A stretch of DNA of 64,000 nt from Actinoallomurus soli (GTDB lineage Bacteria; Actinomycetota; Actinomycetes; Streptosporangiales; Streptosporangiaceae): the NCBI RefSeq assembly GCF_024055715.1, contig NZ_JAMXMV010000024.1, positions 1-64,000 on the forward strand, given 5' to 3'. The translations under genes were made by a program, and so were the position numbers. Positions 15,901 to 23,144 of this stretch are shown here, piece after piece. Each line of letters starts with the position of its first letter. Within the stretch, counting starts at the first letter, position 1. The notes under the pieces were generated by a model. It was not told where the DNA came from and did no database searches. It saw only the letters and a program-made list of their open reading frames with translations.

Positions 15901-17049
15901 AAGGTCGGGCAGATCACCGTGAAGCGCCCGGCCGGCGCGGCGTTCCTCACCCAGCTCCGCGTGGAGGGAGACGACGGCCAGTGGCGCGAGGCGCCGCTCG
16001 ACGACAAGGGCCGCGTCTCGTTCAAGCCGATGCGCACGAGCCGGCTGACGCTGCGGTTCTCCGGCCTGCCGCAGATCACCGACGTGACCGTGCCGGGCGT
16101 CGAGCCGTTCCGCACGCCGCCCGGCGCCCGCGTCCCGCTGCCGTGCGGCTTCGGCCCCCGCCTGCGGCTGAACGGCGTGGACGTGCCGACCAAGGCCACC
16201 GGTACGTACGCGGACCTCCTGCAGGGACGGGCGTTCCGCTTCCAGGCGTGCCATACGGTCACGGTTCCGGCGGGGGAGGACCGGCTCGGCTCGGCGCCCT
16301 CCGACGCCTTCCGCGTCGACTCCGCCGCGCTGGCCCCGCCCGGCGCGACGGCGACCGGGGACGACGAGCCGTCGCCCGTGACCGTGACGCGGTGGACCTC
16401 CGAACACCGGGAGGTCGAGGTCTCGGCGCAGCGCGCGTCGTACCTGGTGGTCGACGAGAACGACAACGCCGGCTGGCGGGCGACGATCGGCGGCCGGACG
16501 CTGCGGCCCGTACGCATCGACGGCTGGCGCCAGGCGTGGGCCCTCCCGGCGGGCACCGTCGGCACCGTCCGCCTGTCCTACACCCCCGACCGCACGTACC
16601 AGGCCGCCGTCCTCATCGGCCTGAACTTCCTGGTCATCCTGGTGATCGCGGCCCTCTGGCCGTCCCGCCACCGCCCCGCCGACCCGGAGCCGCGGCCGGA
16701 GGCCGCGCGGGGGAGATTCCGCGCGGTCACGGTGCTGGTCCTGACGGCCGGCGCGGCGGCGGGCATCGGCTACTGGACCGGCGGCCTCGTCCCGGCGGCC
16801 CTGACGGCGGCCGCGGCGGTCGGATTCGCCGTCGCCCCGGCGCGTACGCGGCTGGGCGCCGCCTGGCTCCCGGCGGCGATGATGCTCGCCGCGACGGTGT
16901 CCCTCATCGCCGGCCTGCGCCTGGAGGCGGCACAGACCACGTCGGCGCGTCTGTTCGCCGAGACCCTGCCGCAGCTCCTGTGCGTGCTCATCGTCGCCCG
17001 CCTGATCGCCGCCTTGGTCAGGCGGCCGCGAAGAACGCGCGGACGGTGA
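12979..17049 (+). CDS. aftD: Alpha-(1->3)-arabinofuranosyltransferase AftD-like
   Basis: A 1356-residue membrane glycosyltransferase. The first 430 residues hold a GT-C membrane core: an ADTKIDMAVNPLGFLGRALHLWD loop near residue 48, many helices, and the GTNSSEYLPL and HDFLVVDGRPWWPLG loops. The long extracellular part has two discoidin-like carbohydrate-binding regions, near 700-760 (AVDGDPRTRWESGGW) and 925-985 (AFDADPATTWVP). Transmembrane helices return at 1205-1345. Mycobacterial AftD (about 1400 residues) branches arabinan with decaprenyl-phosphoryl-arabinose and has the same carbohydrate-binding modules. The start is the ATG at 12979, inside the GT4 gene, although the frame is open further upstream. 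The 3' end overlaps the convergent hydrolase gene by 32 bases. Confidence 0.88.
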   Translation: MAALTRVEPSPDTEPYRLDERLRDRLRTFLCCALLTLLATATRPGRIVADTKIDMAVNPLGFLGRALHLWDIEQFGQLQNQVSGYLFPMGPFYALGHLAGMPPWIVQRLWLATLLCAAFLGARRLAGRLGIGTPATRLLGALAFALGPHGLASLGTNSSEYLPLAMLPWMVLPLVTAAHGGGRVRAAARSGLAVACCGGINATAVLAVLVVPVLYVLTRSPRGRPRLFRTRLLAWWAVAVGCATAWWSVPLLLLGRYAYSWLLYTEKAVTTTATTGPANVLRGAERWHDFLVVDGRPWWPLGHLLATATLPVLCTGLVAALGLAGLVRARLPERTFLVLALLTGLVVMVAGHAGPLAPAVRDLIDGPLAPLRNLYKFDGLVRLPLALGLAHLLSAPFPRRRWTAAGAAAALAGVMLSALSTGLSADGDFAKVPQYWREAAAWLNGRAGDQGVLAVPGARFGEYLWGRPMDDIAQPLLNVRWGERQLVPAGSAGFTRLLDAIDQRITTGRGSAGLTEVLGRMGVRYLLVRNDLRRDDLRGAWPARVHQALDSSPGIRRVAWFGGVPAGSTLPDDAVGSPDQPYAPVEIYEVAGADDAVGLLDADRALRLYGSPEALLTMADDGLLDDRPVLLGGDDPKAAGRPVVADTPRKVERDFGELRGHTSPTLTAAERRGVPATRRDILEPGWDRYSTVAAYTGIKGVTASSSASDITSPAELDQPGALPYAAVDGDPRTRWESGGWSGPVGQWLRVDFDHPLTPRNVTAAFAQDDGLGPPPGEIAVETETGRVVQRVARTSAAQPLRVPAGQTRWLRIRIRSLTARPAVPAAARVAVSELHVDGVRAGREYRLPAVPAGATVVMSRTSDATPACMQGSVRWVCSPYFERRGEEPYAFDRVFTAARTGTAKLTGTAALTGPDLIQRYTSTDPRLKVTASSTLTGEPATLPRSAFDADPATTWVPATGDRAPWLSLSWGRTVKVGQITVKRPAGAAFLTQLRVEGDDGQWREAPLDDKGRVSFKPMRTSRLTLRFSGLPQITDVTVPGVEPFRTPPGARVPLPCGFGPRLRLNGVDVPTKATGTYADLLQGRAFRFQACHTVTVPAGEDRLGSAPSDAFRVDSAALAPPGATATGDDEPSPVTVTRWTSEHREVEVSAQRASYLVVDENDNAGWRATIGGRTLRPVRIDGWRQAWALPAGTVGTVRLSYTPDRTYQAAVLIGLNFLVILVIAALWPSRHRPADPEPRPEAARGRFRAVTVLVLTAGAAAGIGYWTGGLVPAALTAAAAVGFAVAPARTRLGAAWLPAAMMLAATVSLIAGLRLEAAQTTSARLFAETLPQLLCVLIVARLIAALVRRPRRTRGR

Positions 17050-17944
17050 AGCCGATCCACTCGGGGTTCGCCCAGGTGCTCCAGCGGGCGCGGGCCTCCC
17101 GGTCGAGCCGGGCCACGGTCTCCTCGACGGGCACGCCGGCGCTCCTGAGCTCGGCGACGCGCTCGCGGACGTGGGCGAGGTAGTCGCGCACATCGTGGAT
17201 GAGCCCGAGGTCGGTGACCTCGCCGTGCCCGGGCACCACCGTCCGCGGACCGATGGCCGCCAACGTGTCGAGGACCTCGATCCAGCGGCCGCAGTCCACG
17301 TCGACGTCGTACGGCGGCATGTAGGGCGCGATGGGGAACATCCGCGTCTCGATCAGGTCCCCGCCGAAGAGGACGGCGTCGTCGACGAGCACCGTCTGAT
17401 CGCCCACGGTGTGCGCCGGGCCCCACTCGCGCAGCACTGCGGTGCGCCCGCCGAGGTCGATCCGCGCCTCGCCCTCGTAGGTGACGTCGGGGTCCACGAA
17501 CTCGACGTCCGCGAGTTCCGCGGCGACGCGCTCGCCCAGCCCTTTGAACATGTCCAGGTAGGCGGCGCCCTTGCGCCGGAGCTCCTCGTGCTGCACCCGG
17601 TTGTAAATGATCGTGGCCGCGCCCTGGAACGCCTGCGCGCCGAACCCGTGCTCGGGATGGAAGTGCGTGACGGTCAGGTACAGCCGCCGGTCGCCCGCCA
17701 GCCGCCTGGCCTGGTCGAGCACGTACGCGCCGTTGCGGGGGCCGACGCCGGTGTCGATGACGAGAGCGGCGCGCTCGCCGACGACGATGCCCACGTTCGG
17801 CACGATCGGGACGCGCCCGTCCGGGATCACGAAGACGCCGTCGGCGACCTGGACGGGCTCGCCCCGCACGATCGGCGCCGGCGCGGAGCTGATGTCGGGC
17901 GGCGCCTGACCTGCGGCCGCCGAGGGGGAGTCGGGAACGCTCAT
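17018..17944 (-). CDS. MBL-fold metallo-hydrolase with variant metal motif
   Basis: A 308-residue metallo-beta-lactamase-fold protein. The N-terminus (DGVFVIPDG ... NVGIVVGERAALVIDTG) is the usual first sheet. The metal motif at 94-99 reads HFHPEH, so the normal HxHxDH aspartate is glutamate. Later ligands look intact: GPAHTVGDQTVLVDDAVLFGGDLI near 180-200 and VVPGHGEVTD near 240. Reaction and substrate are unknown. It is divergent from a TetR gene with an inverted-repeat-rich gap, so regulation by that TetR is likely. The ATG is supported by an upstream GGAG. Confidence 0.82.
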   Translation of the reverse strand: MSVPDSPSAAAGQAPPDISSAPAPIVRGEPVQVADGVFVIPDGRVPIVPNVGIVVGERAALVIDTGVGPRNGAYVLDQARRLAGDRRLYLTVTHFHPEHGFGAQAFQGAATIIYNRVQHEELRRKGAAYLDMFKGLGERVAAELADVEFVDPDVTYEGEARIDLGGRTAVLREWGPAHTVGDQTVLVDDAVLFGGDLIETRMFPIAPYMPPYDVDVDCGRWIEVLDTLAAIGPRTVVPGHGEVTDLGLIHDVRDYLAHVRERVAELRSAGVPVEETVARLDREARARWSTWANPEWIGFTVRAFFAAA

Positions 17945-17966
17945 CGGAAGGCTCCAATCTGAGCAG

Positions 17967-18007
17967 TGTTCAGTTCGTACTGCGAACGTAACACATCTAT
18001 CTGAACA
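17967..18007. promoter_or_regulatory. Candidate TetR operator between divergent genes
   Basis: GTTCG-TACTG-CGAAC at 17973-17987 is a perfect 5-base-arm inverted repeat. It is framed by TGTTCAG at 17967-17973 and its complement CTGAACA at 18001-18007. The 79-base gap serves both the hydrolase (minus) and TetR (plus) genes. Confidence 0.55.
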
Positions 18008-18023
18008 TCGTTAAGATTGGGGC

Positions 18024-18698
18024 ATGGCCGACCGCCCGTACCACCACGGTGAGCTCCGCACCGCCCTCCTCGACACCGCCGAGTCCCTGATCCGAGAGCG
18101 AGGCGTCGACGGCTGGTCGCTGCGGGAGGCCAGTGCCCGCGTCGGCGTCAGCCCGAGCGCGGCCTACCACCACTTCGCCTCGCGCGACGCGCTCGTACGG
18201 GCCCTGGCGCAGCGCGTCCTCGCCCGGCTCGGCGAAAGCCTGGCCGACGCGGTCGAGCGTGCGCGCGGCGACGGCGTGGAGGGCCTGGTCGCCTACGGCC
18301 GCGGGTACGTGCGCTGGGCCCTGGAAGATCCCGCCGTGGCCCGGCACTGGCTGGCGTACAACGCGGGAGGCGGTGACCCGGCGGCCCCCCACCCCCACCG
18401 CGTCCTCGCCGCTGAGCTCGACCGCCTGGTCGAATCCGGCGGGCTGCCGGCGGAGGCCAGGCCCGGAGCCGACTTCGTGGTCTGGGCGGCCGTGCACGGC
18501 CTCGCCGCCCTGCTCGTCGACGGACTGGTGCGCTTCGCCACCCCTGAGGCCGTGGACGAGCAGGTGGAGCGCGTGGTCCGCGCCACGCTGATCGGCCTGG
18601 CCCGGCAGGCACCCCCTCCACAGGGCTGGCCCGAGCCCCGCTCCAGCTACACCGAGCGGGTCACCGGCGGGGGCCTGCCGTCACGGCCGGAGCGGTAG
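18024..18698 (+). CDS. TetR family regulator
   Basis: A 224-residue repressor. The N-terminal HTH (RTALLDTAESLIRERG ... SLREASARVGVSPSAAYHHF) covers residues 10-55 and is a classic TetR DNA-binding domain. The C-terminal ligand domain, with YGRGYVRWALEDPAVARHW and HGLAALLVDGLVRF, resembles the WHG-type TetR C-terminal family. It is divergent from the MBL hydrolase, which it probably controls together with itself through the inverted repeats at 17967-18007. The effector is unknown. The ATG at 18024 follows a weak GGGG. Confidence 0.9.
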   Translation: MADRPYHHGELRTALLDTAESLIRERGVDGWSLREASARVGVSPSAAYHHFASRDALVRALAQRVLARLGESLADAVERARGDGVEGLVAYGRGYVRWALEDPAVARHWLAYNAGGGDPAAPHPHRVLAAELDRLVESGGLPAEARPGADFVVWAAVHGLAALLVDGLVRFATPEAVDEQVERVVRATLIGLARQAPPPQGWPEPRSSYTERVTGGGLPSRPER

Positions 18699-18714
18699 AG
18701 CGGCTACCGGCCGC

Positions 18715-18745
18715 GCCCGGCCGGGACCCGCGGTGCCGGCCGGGC
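18715..18745. terminator. Bidirectional hairpin terminator
   Basis: GCCCGGCCGG and CCGGCCGGGC form a perfect 10-base-pair stem with an 11-base loop. It lies between the convergent TetR stop (18698) and the monooxygenase stop (18764). There is no U-run, as is usual in high-GC actinomycetes. Confidence 0.7.
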
Positions 18746-18763
18746 GTGCCTCGATCGGTCTGT

Positions 18764-19975
18764 TCAGGCCGCGGACGTGGTCAGGACTGCGGGCGTCACC
18801 GGCGAGTCCCAGTCGATCGTGTGGCGTTGCTCCCAGGAGAGGGACTTCTCCACGTTCATGACCTTGAACGCGAGCGGCATCAGCACCGGAATGATCCTGC
18901 GCGCCACCGGGCCCGGAGCCTTCGTGTGGTTGACCTTGGCGCCGCGCGCCGCGATCTTCTCCACCCGGGTACGGCGCAGACGCTCGTACGCGGCGAACGC
19001 GGAGGACGGGTCGGGCAGATCGCGCAGGCAGCGCGCCAGCTCGACCGCGCTCTCGATGGCCAGTGAGGCGCCCTGCCCGGTGCTGTTGGACGGGGCGTGC
19101 ACGGCGTCGCCGACCAGCACCATGCGCCCGCGGTGCCAGTGCGGCACCGGCGGCATGATGTGGAGACCTCCGACGATCTGCAGTTTCTCCGGAGTCGTGC
19201 GTCGGGCCAGCTCACCGCCGGGGACGTCGTCCGCGTACGTCTCCCGCAGCCTGCGCAGCCACTCCTCGGCGGGGATCTCTCGCGCCTGGGTGAGCGTCAG
19301 GTACGTGCGCGAGGGCAGGTTGGCGCCCCACGCGGTCCCGCCGCCGGGCTGCGGCCAGTACAGGTAGTAGGCGCGCTTACCGTAGGCGAACGTCGTCGTG
19401 CCGGGCTCGACGTCGAGATCGACGTCGGCGAGGCCGCCCAGGCCGAGCAGGCCGGTGTAATCGGGGCCGGGCGCATCCGGATCGATCAGGGAACGGACGG
19501 TCGAGCGGATGCCGTCGGCGCCGATCAGTACGTCGGCGTGGGCGCTGGTGCCGTCGGCGAACCGCGCGGTGACGCCGTCCGGGCCGTCGTCGGCGGCCAC
19601 CAGGCGCTTGCCGTACGCGAACCGTACGCCGGCCGCGACCGCCCGTTCCCGCAGGACCCGGTGCAGGTCGCCGCGCTCGACCATGTGCAGCGGCGTCACG
19701 TCCGGCAGGCCGGGCAGCACCTGGGGTTTTCCGCCGAACGACATGACCATCCGCCGCATCGGGATGGCGATGGCGCGGACGGCCTCGTCCGCCCCGATGA
19801 CGCCGAGCGCCGCGAGGCCGTTGGGCGCGAGGCCGAGGGCGCCACCGATGCCGTCCGACTCGGCGGGGTACGCCTCGTGAACGGTCGCCTCGATGCCCGC
19901 CTTGAGCAGTGCGGTGGCCGCGACGGGACCGGCGATCCCGCCGCCGATGACCAGCGCGGTACGTACCTTGGACAT
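18764..19975 (-). CDS. FAD-dependent monooxygenase (PheA/TfdB or UbiH-like class A)
   Basis: A 403-residue flavoprotein hydroxylase. The N-terminal Rossmann motif VIGGGIAGPVAATALLKAGI spans residues 9-28, VLIGADGIRSTVR (the DG motif) is near 150, and RMVLVGDAVHAPSNSTGQGAS (the GD motif) is near 280. It likely inserts one oxygen from O2 into an aromatic or polyketide-like substrate using NAD(P)H. A PadR regulator on the same strand lies just upstream, so control by PadR is likely. The frame is open to 20242, but the ATG at 19975 has GGGAGAG upstream and the correct N-terminus. Confidence 0.88.
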   Translation of the reverse strand: MSKVRTALVIGGGIAGPVAATALLKAGIEATVHEAYPAESDGIGGALGLAPNGLAALGVIGADEAVRAIAIPMRRMVMSFGGKPQVLPGLPDVTPLHMVERGDLHRVLRERAVAAGVRFAYGKRLVAADDGPDGVTARFADGTSAHADVLIGADGIRSTVRSLIDPDAPGPDYTGLLGLGGLADVDLDVEPGTTTFAYGKRAYYLYWPQPGGGTAWGANLPSRTYLTLTQAREIPAEEWLRRLRETYADDVPGGELARRTTPEKLQIVGGLHIMPPVPHWHRGRMVLVGDAVHAPSNSTGQGASLAIESAVELARCLRDLPDPSSAFAAYERLRRTRVEKIAARGAKVNHTKAPGPVARRIIPVLMPLAFKVMNVEKSLSWEQRHTIDWDSPVTPAVLTTSAA

Positions 19976-20126
19976 GGGTTCTCTCCCGTGAGGATGGGTC
20001 GGCGCAGCCCGCCGACGTGCTGATTCGTGGGTGGGCGCGAACCGCCCCCGCGTGGAGAACCCGGATATCCTTCGGTTGCCGCCTTGTGGCCGAGTTCGCG
20101 TGCGCGGGCATCGGTTCGAGGTAGGT

Positions 20127-20158
20127 CCCGGCGGCGGTGTTGGCGCACCGCCGCCGGG
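20127..20158. terminator. Hairpin terminator after PadR
   Basis: CCCGGCGGCGGTG at 20127-20139 pairs perfectly with CACCGCCGCCGGG at 20146-20158 across a 6-base loop. It lies 20 bases beyond the PadR stop (minus strand) and upstream of the monooxygenase, so it should separate the two transcripts. Confidence 0.75.
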
Positions 20159-20177
20159 GCCGTCTTGGGAACCGGCT

Positions 20178-20828
20178 TCAGTCCGGGGTCGTCCCCCTCT
20201 CGGCGAGCTCCGCCATCTCCTCCGGCATCGCGCCGGTCTCATGCCAGACCTGCCATCCGGCGAGGCCCGGGAACGTACCGGACGTCAACTCGTCGAGCAG
20301 CGCGCGGACCCAGGCGGCCTCCGCCTCGAGCATCGCCAGGCCGTACTCGTTCTCGACGAGGAACAGCCGGGGGACCCCCTCGTCGGCGACCTCCGCGAGT
20401 GCCGCCCGCTGCGTCCTGATCGACTCGTCCAGGTGCCCGAGTCGCTCCTGGAACAGGGCGATCGCCTCCTGCGGGGGCAGCGTGGCGAGCACCGAGAGCC
20501 CGGCCGCGAAACTCGGGTGTTCGTGCCGAGGGGCCGAGATCAGCTCGCGGGTCCAGTCGACCAGCTCACGTTTGCCCGCCTCGGTGATCGCGTAGATCGT
20601 GCGCTCCGGGCGAGCGCCCTCCCGGTTCGTCTCGATGGCCTCGAGGAAGCCGTGCTTCTCCATGTTCTGCACGACGGTGTAGAGCGACCCCCACTTGATG
20701 TCCATGTCCTGGTCCTTGCCACGGGCACGCATCACGGAGGCCATCTCGTACCGGTGCATGGGCCGGGTGTACACCGTGGCCAGCACGGCGAGGGCCAACA
20801 GGTTGCCGACCTTCCGCTTCTTGACCAC
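20178..20828 (-). CDS. PadR family transcriptional regulator
   Basis: A 216-residue regulator. The N-terminal winged helix (LALAVLATVYTRPMHRYEMASVMR ... IKWGSLYTVVQNMEKHGFLEAIE) spans residues 10-70 and matches PadR, including the GSLYTVVQ recognition-helix region. The C-terminal 120 residues are the coiled dimerisation part (PadR family subtype with VirR-like C-terminal domain). The GTG start at 20828 has GGAGGCG in front. The inverted repeat at 20847-20876 fits autoregulation. The adjacent monooxygenase is the obvious second target. Confidence 0.88.
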   Translation of the reverse strand: MVKKRKVGNLLALAVLATVYTRPMHRYEMASVMRARGKDQDMDIKWGSLYTVVQNMEKHGFLEAIETNREGARPERTIYAITEAGKRELVDWTRELISAPRHEHPSFAAGLSVLATLPPQEAIALFQERLGHLDESIRTQRAALAEVADEGVPRLFLVENEYGLAMLEAEAAWVRALLDELTSGTFPGLAGWQVWHETGAMPEEMAELAERGTTPD

Positions 20829-20846
20829 GACGCCTCCCGATCCGGT

Positions 20847-20876
20847 TACTCGTCTACGAATATACGTGTACGAGTA
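20847..20876. promoter_or_regulatory. Candidate PadR operator
   Basis: TACTCGT at 20847-20853 and ACGAGTA at 20870-20876 are perfect 7-base arms separated by 16 bases of AT-richer DNA, 19 bases upstream of the PadR start. Spaced repeats of this kind are typical of PadR autoregulation. Confidence 0.6.
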
Positions 20877-20940
20877 TCTGCCCGCAAGGGTGCCTGTCGC
20901 GGCCTTGAGCGCCGGGGCTGTTCGGCGTATGGCTAGTGAT

Positions 20941-21705
20941 TCACAGATCGAGGGTGGAGATCAGTCCGCCGTCGATCAGGATGTCGGTGCCCGTCACGAA
21001 CGCGGACAGGTCGCTCGCGAGGTAGAGGACCGCGTTGGCGATGTCGTCCGGTGCGCCCACCGTGCGCAGCGGGGTACGGTCGGCGATGCGATGACGCTGA
21101 TCGCCGTCGGAAAGATCATCCTGCGTCATTCCCGTCAGGATCATTCCGGGACTCACCGAGTTGACCCGGATCCCGTCCGGGCCGAGTTCTCCCGCGAGTT
21201 GCCGGGAAAGGGAGAGGATCGCCCCTTTTGCGGCCGTGTAGGCCGGGAATGCCAGGCCGATATGCCCCATCATCGAGGAGATCTGAATAATGCTGCCAGG
21301 ACGATTCATGTGAGGAACGGCGGACTTGAGCACGTTGAAGTACCCTGTCAAGTTCACCGCCAGCACACGATCCCAATCCTGACCGCTCGTCGTCGCGAGC
21401 GAATCCGGCGCCATGATTCCGGCCGAGTTGACGACTATGTCGAGGCTCTCGTCGCTCAGGACGCTCTCGATCGCCGCAAGGTCTGAAACGTCGACTGTCG
21501 CGACGTCGAGCTCCACGTCCGACACCTGAGAAGCGACGCCCTTCGTCGCCGAGAGGCCTTCTCGGTCGATGTCGAGAGCAAGGACTGAAGCGCCGGCCTT
21601 CGCGAGGATGACGGCGGCCGCCCGCCCGATGCCGGACCCTGCCCCGGTCACCACGGCGCGACGACCATTAAGGCTGATGACGTTGACGAGCGATTCGTGG
21701 ACCAT
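20941..21705 (-). CDS. SDR family oxidoreductase
   Basis: A 254-residue classical short-chain dehydrogenase. It has TGAGSGIGRAAAV (nucleotide binding) near residue 19, NSAGIMAP near 93, catalytic ISSMMG with the downstream YTAAKGA (Tyr-x3-Lys) near 140-162, and SPGMILTGM. The substrate is not deducible. The frame is open to 21744, but the ATG at 21705 has GGAG upstream. A palindromic site about 180 bases upstream lies beside the MarR gene, suggesting MarR control. Base composition is somewhat less GC-rich than its neighbours, a hint of transfer. Confidence 0.88.
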   Translation of the reverse strand: MVHESLVNVISLNGRRAVVTGAGSGIGRAAAVILAKAGASVLALDIDREGLSATKGVASQVSDVELDVATVDVSDLAAIESVLSDESLDIVVNSAGIMAPDSLATTSGQDWDRVLAVNLTGYFNVLKSAVPHMNRPGSIIQISSMMGHIGLAFPAYTAAKGAILSLSRQLAGELGPDGIRVNSVSPGMILTGMTQDDLSDGDQRHRIADRTPLRTVGAPDDIANAVLYLASDLSAFVTGTDILIDGGLISTLDL

Positions 21706-21881
21706 CGCGACACTCCTGCTCCGCTGCCTGCGTTCCCTGGGCATGGATCGGCGACATTGCTGTCGGCGATGAGGTGCCCTCGCTCGTTCACGTCATAAGC
21801 GAAGGTGTGCTGCGCAGGCCGCGACCGGTGTCAAGGCTTCCGTGGCTGGTTCTCCGGAGCGGCCATGACGGTCAGCGTAAC

Positions 21882-21909
21882 ACAAGACCTTGTTTTCACA
21901 AGATGTTGT
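21882..21909. promoter_or_regulatory. Double palindrome, candidate MarR operator, in the 312-base gap 21706-22017
   Basis: ACAAG-AC-CTTGT at 21882-21893 and ACAA-GATG-TTGT at 21898-21909 are two adjacent palindromes in an AT-rich pocket of an otherwise gene-free gap between the SDR start and the MarR stop. They lie upstream of the SDR gene and are the only obvious signal in the gap. Confidence 0.55.
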
Positions 21910-22017
21910 TAGAATGTGCCTTGTCGCGCGGTGGCGCAGATCGGGCGGCGGAAGCTCGCGCGGCCCGTCGAAGCCATCGAGATGGTCACCGTCGGGCTTC
22001 CGGGGCCCAGCGGACGG

Positions 22018-22485
22018 CTACCGTTCGGGGCGGAGCAGGTCGCGGCTTTCGAGGAGCAGTTCGCGCAGGCCATCGTGGTTCTTCTTGCCAAGAATCCCGA
22101 GCAGCCTTTCGTCGGCCGAGCGTTCGCGCTCGAAGGCCTGTTCGGCCATACTCCGGCCCTCGCCCGTGAGGTGCAGACCGACACCTCGGCCCGCTTTCGG
22201 GCGGCGTTCGATCAACCCCATTTTCTCGAGCCGGGCGATGATCTGGCTGATGGCCTGCTGGGTCCTCGGCATGCGGCGGGACATCTCGGCGACGGTGATG
22301 CCGGGTTCGGCGTAGACGGTCATGAGCATCCCGCTCGACGCCGTGCTGATCGGCAGATCCGCGAGCGCGGCTTCGCCCAGGAGCTCGACATACGCCGACA
22401 CCTCCCACAACAGGTCGCTGAGCATCGCGCTCCTAGTCCCTGGGGTGGGCAGCGAAGTGCCTGCTGTCTCGTCCTCGCGGGTCAT
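22018..22485 (-). CDS. MarR family regulator
   Basis: A 155-residue winged-helix regulator. The DNA-binding part (GMLMTVYAEPGITVAEMSRRMPRTQQAISQIIARLEKMGLIERRP) spans about residues 55-100 and is a standard MarR domain, followed by the LTGEGRSM wing and a C-terminal helix. It lies on the same strand upstream of the SDR gene, 312 bases away, and the ACAAG-type palindromes near 21.9 kb are its likely target. The ATG at 22485 has AGGAAGG upstream; the open frame continues to 22515. Confidence 0.88.
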   Translation of the reverse strand: MTREDETAGTSLPTPGTRSAMLSDLLWEVSAYVELLGEAALADLPISTASSGMLMTVYAEPGITVAEMSRRMPRTQQAISQIIARLEKMGLIERRPKAGRGVGLHLTGEGRSMAEQAFERERSADERLLGILGKKNHDGLRELLLESRDLLRPER

Positions 22486-22605
22486 GCCTAGACGGTACCT
22501 TCCTGCGGATCGCACTCCTTGACGAAGCGAATCGTTCTGAACCGTCGTACGGCGGGCGGAGGGGCTGTGGCCGAGGTCGCGGGTGGGGGCTCCGTTTTCG
22601 AGGCC

Positions 22606-22641
22606 GTCCCCTGAGGCGGGACTTTTCCCGCGTCAGGGGAC
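22606..22641. terminator. Hairpin terminator after the SnoaL-like gene
   Basis: GTCCCCTGA-G-GCGGGA pairs with TCCCGC-G-TCAGGGGAC around a CTTT loop, 15 base pairs with one mismatch. It lies 46 bases beyond the stop of the minus-strand gene ending at 22687. Confidence 0.7.
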
Positions 22642-22686
22642 ACGCCGGAGAATGCGGCGCTGGGGCGAGGGTGTGCGGCCGATCGG

Positions 22687-23124
22687 TTACTCGGCGCCGG
22701 CCAGGGATTCCAGGGCCATCGCGGTGTCCAGCGAGATCAAGCGAGAGTTCTGCAGCGCGGCGACCTCCCAACGGTCGTTCTGCCACACCACGACGAGCAG
22801 TTGCATGAAGATCCGGTTCGGAGGCGGCTCCTCCTCGCCCGGCATCGCCATGACCATGCGGTGGTGAACCACGCCCCAACCCGGCCGGATGATCCGGGCG
22901 AACACCACTTCGCCGTGAGCGAATCGGGACCCCTTCATGACCGTGTCGAAGACCGGCTGATGGAACGCGATCATCTCTTCGCGTCCCTTGTGAACAGTTC
23001 CCTCGAAGTCCACGAGTTCGGCGTCGTCCGCGAAATCGGCCAGGAACGCGCTGGCGTCACCGCGGTTCCAGCCCTCGATCATCCGAGCCGGGATGGCGCT
23101 CATCGCCTCAACCGACTGTTCCAT
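22687..23124 (-). CDS. SgcJ/EcaC-type SnoaL-like (NTF2-fold) protein
   Basis: A 145-residue NTF2-fold protein resembling the SgcJ/EcaC/DUF4440 group. Visible features are the N-terminal helices with IPARMIEGWNRGDASAFLADFADDAELVDFEG (residues 8-40) and FHQPVFDTVMKGSRF. Strands with VVHHRMVMAMPG and NRIFMQLLVVVWQNDRWEVAALQNSRL follow. Members act as small-molecule isomerases/cyclases or have unknown roles; no activity is claimed. The ATG at 23124 has AAAGGTG upstream, and the apparent longer frame is rejected. It follows an AraC regulator on the same strand by 20 bases, so it is likely part of that transcript. Confidence 0.8.
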   Translation of the reverse strand: MEQSVEAMSAIPARMIEGWNRGDASAFLADFADDAELVDFEGTVHKGREEMIAFHQPVFDTVMKGSRFAHGEVVFARIIRPGWGVVHHRMVMAMPGEEEPPPNRIFMQLLVVVWQNDRWEVAALQNSRLISLDTAMALESLAGAE

Positions 23125-23144
23125 GAATTCACCTTTCTGTGCTT

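Noticed and set aside
14680-17193. A long minus-strand frame opposite AftD
   Set aside because: Arg/Gly-rich shadow of the AftD coding sequence; the convergent hydrolase already explains the end of the region.
21774-22169. Plus-strand frame across the MarR 3' region
   Set aside because: It overlaps the MarR gene antisense, has no ribosome binding site, and crosses the candidate operator.
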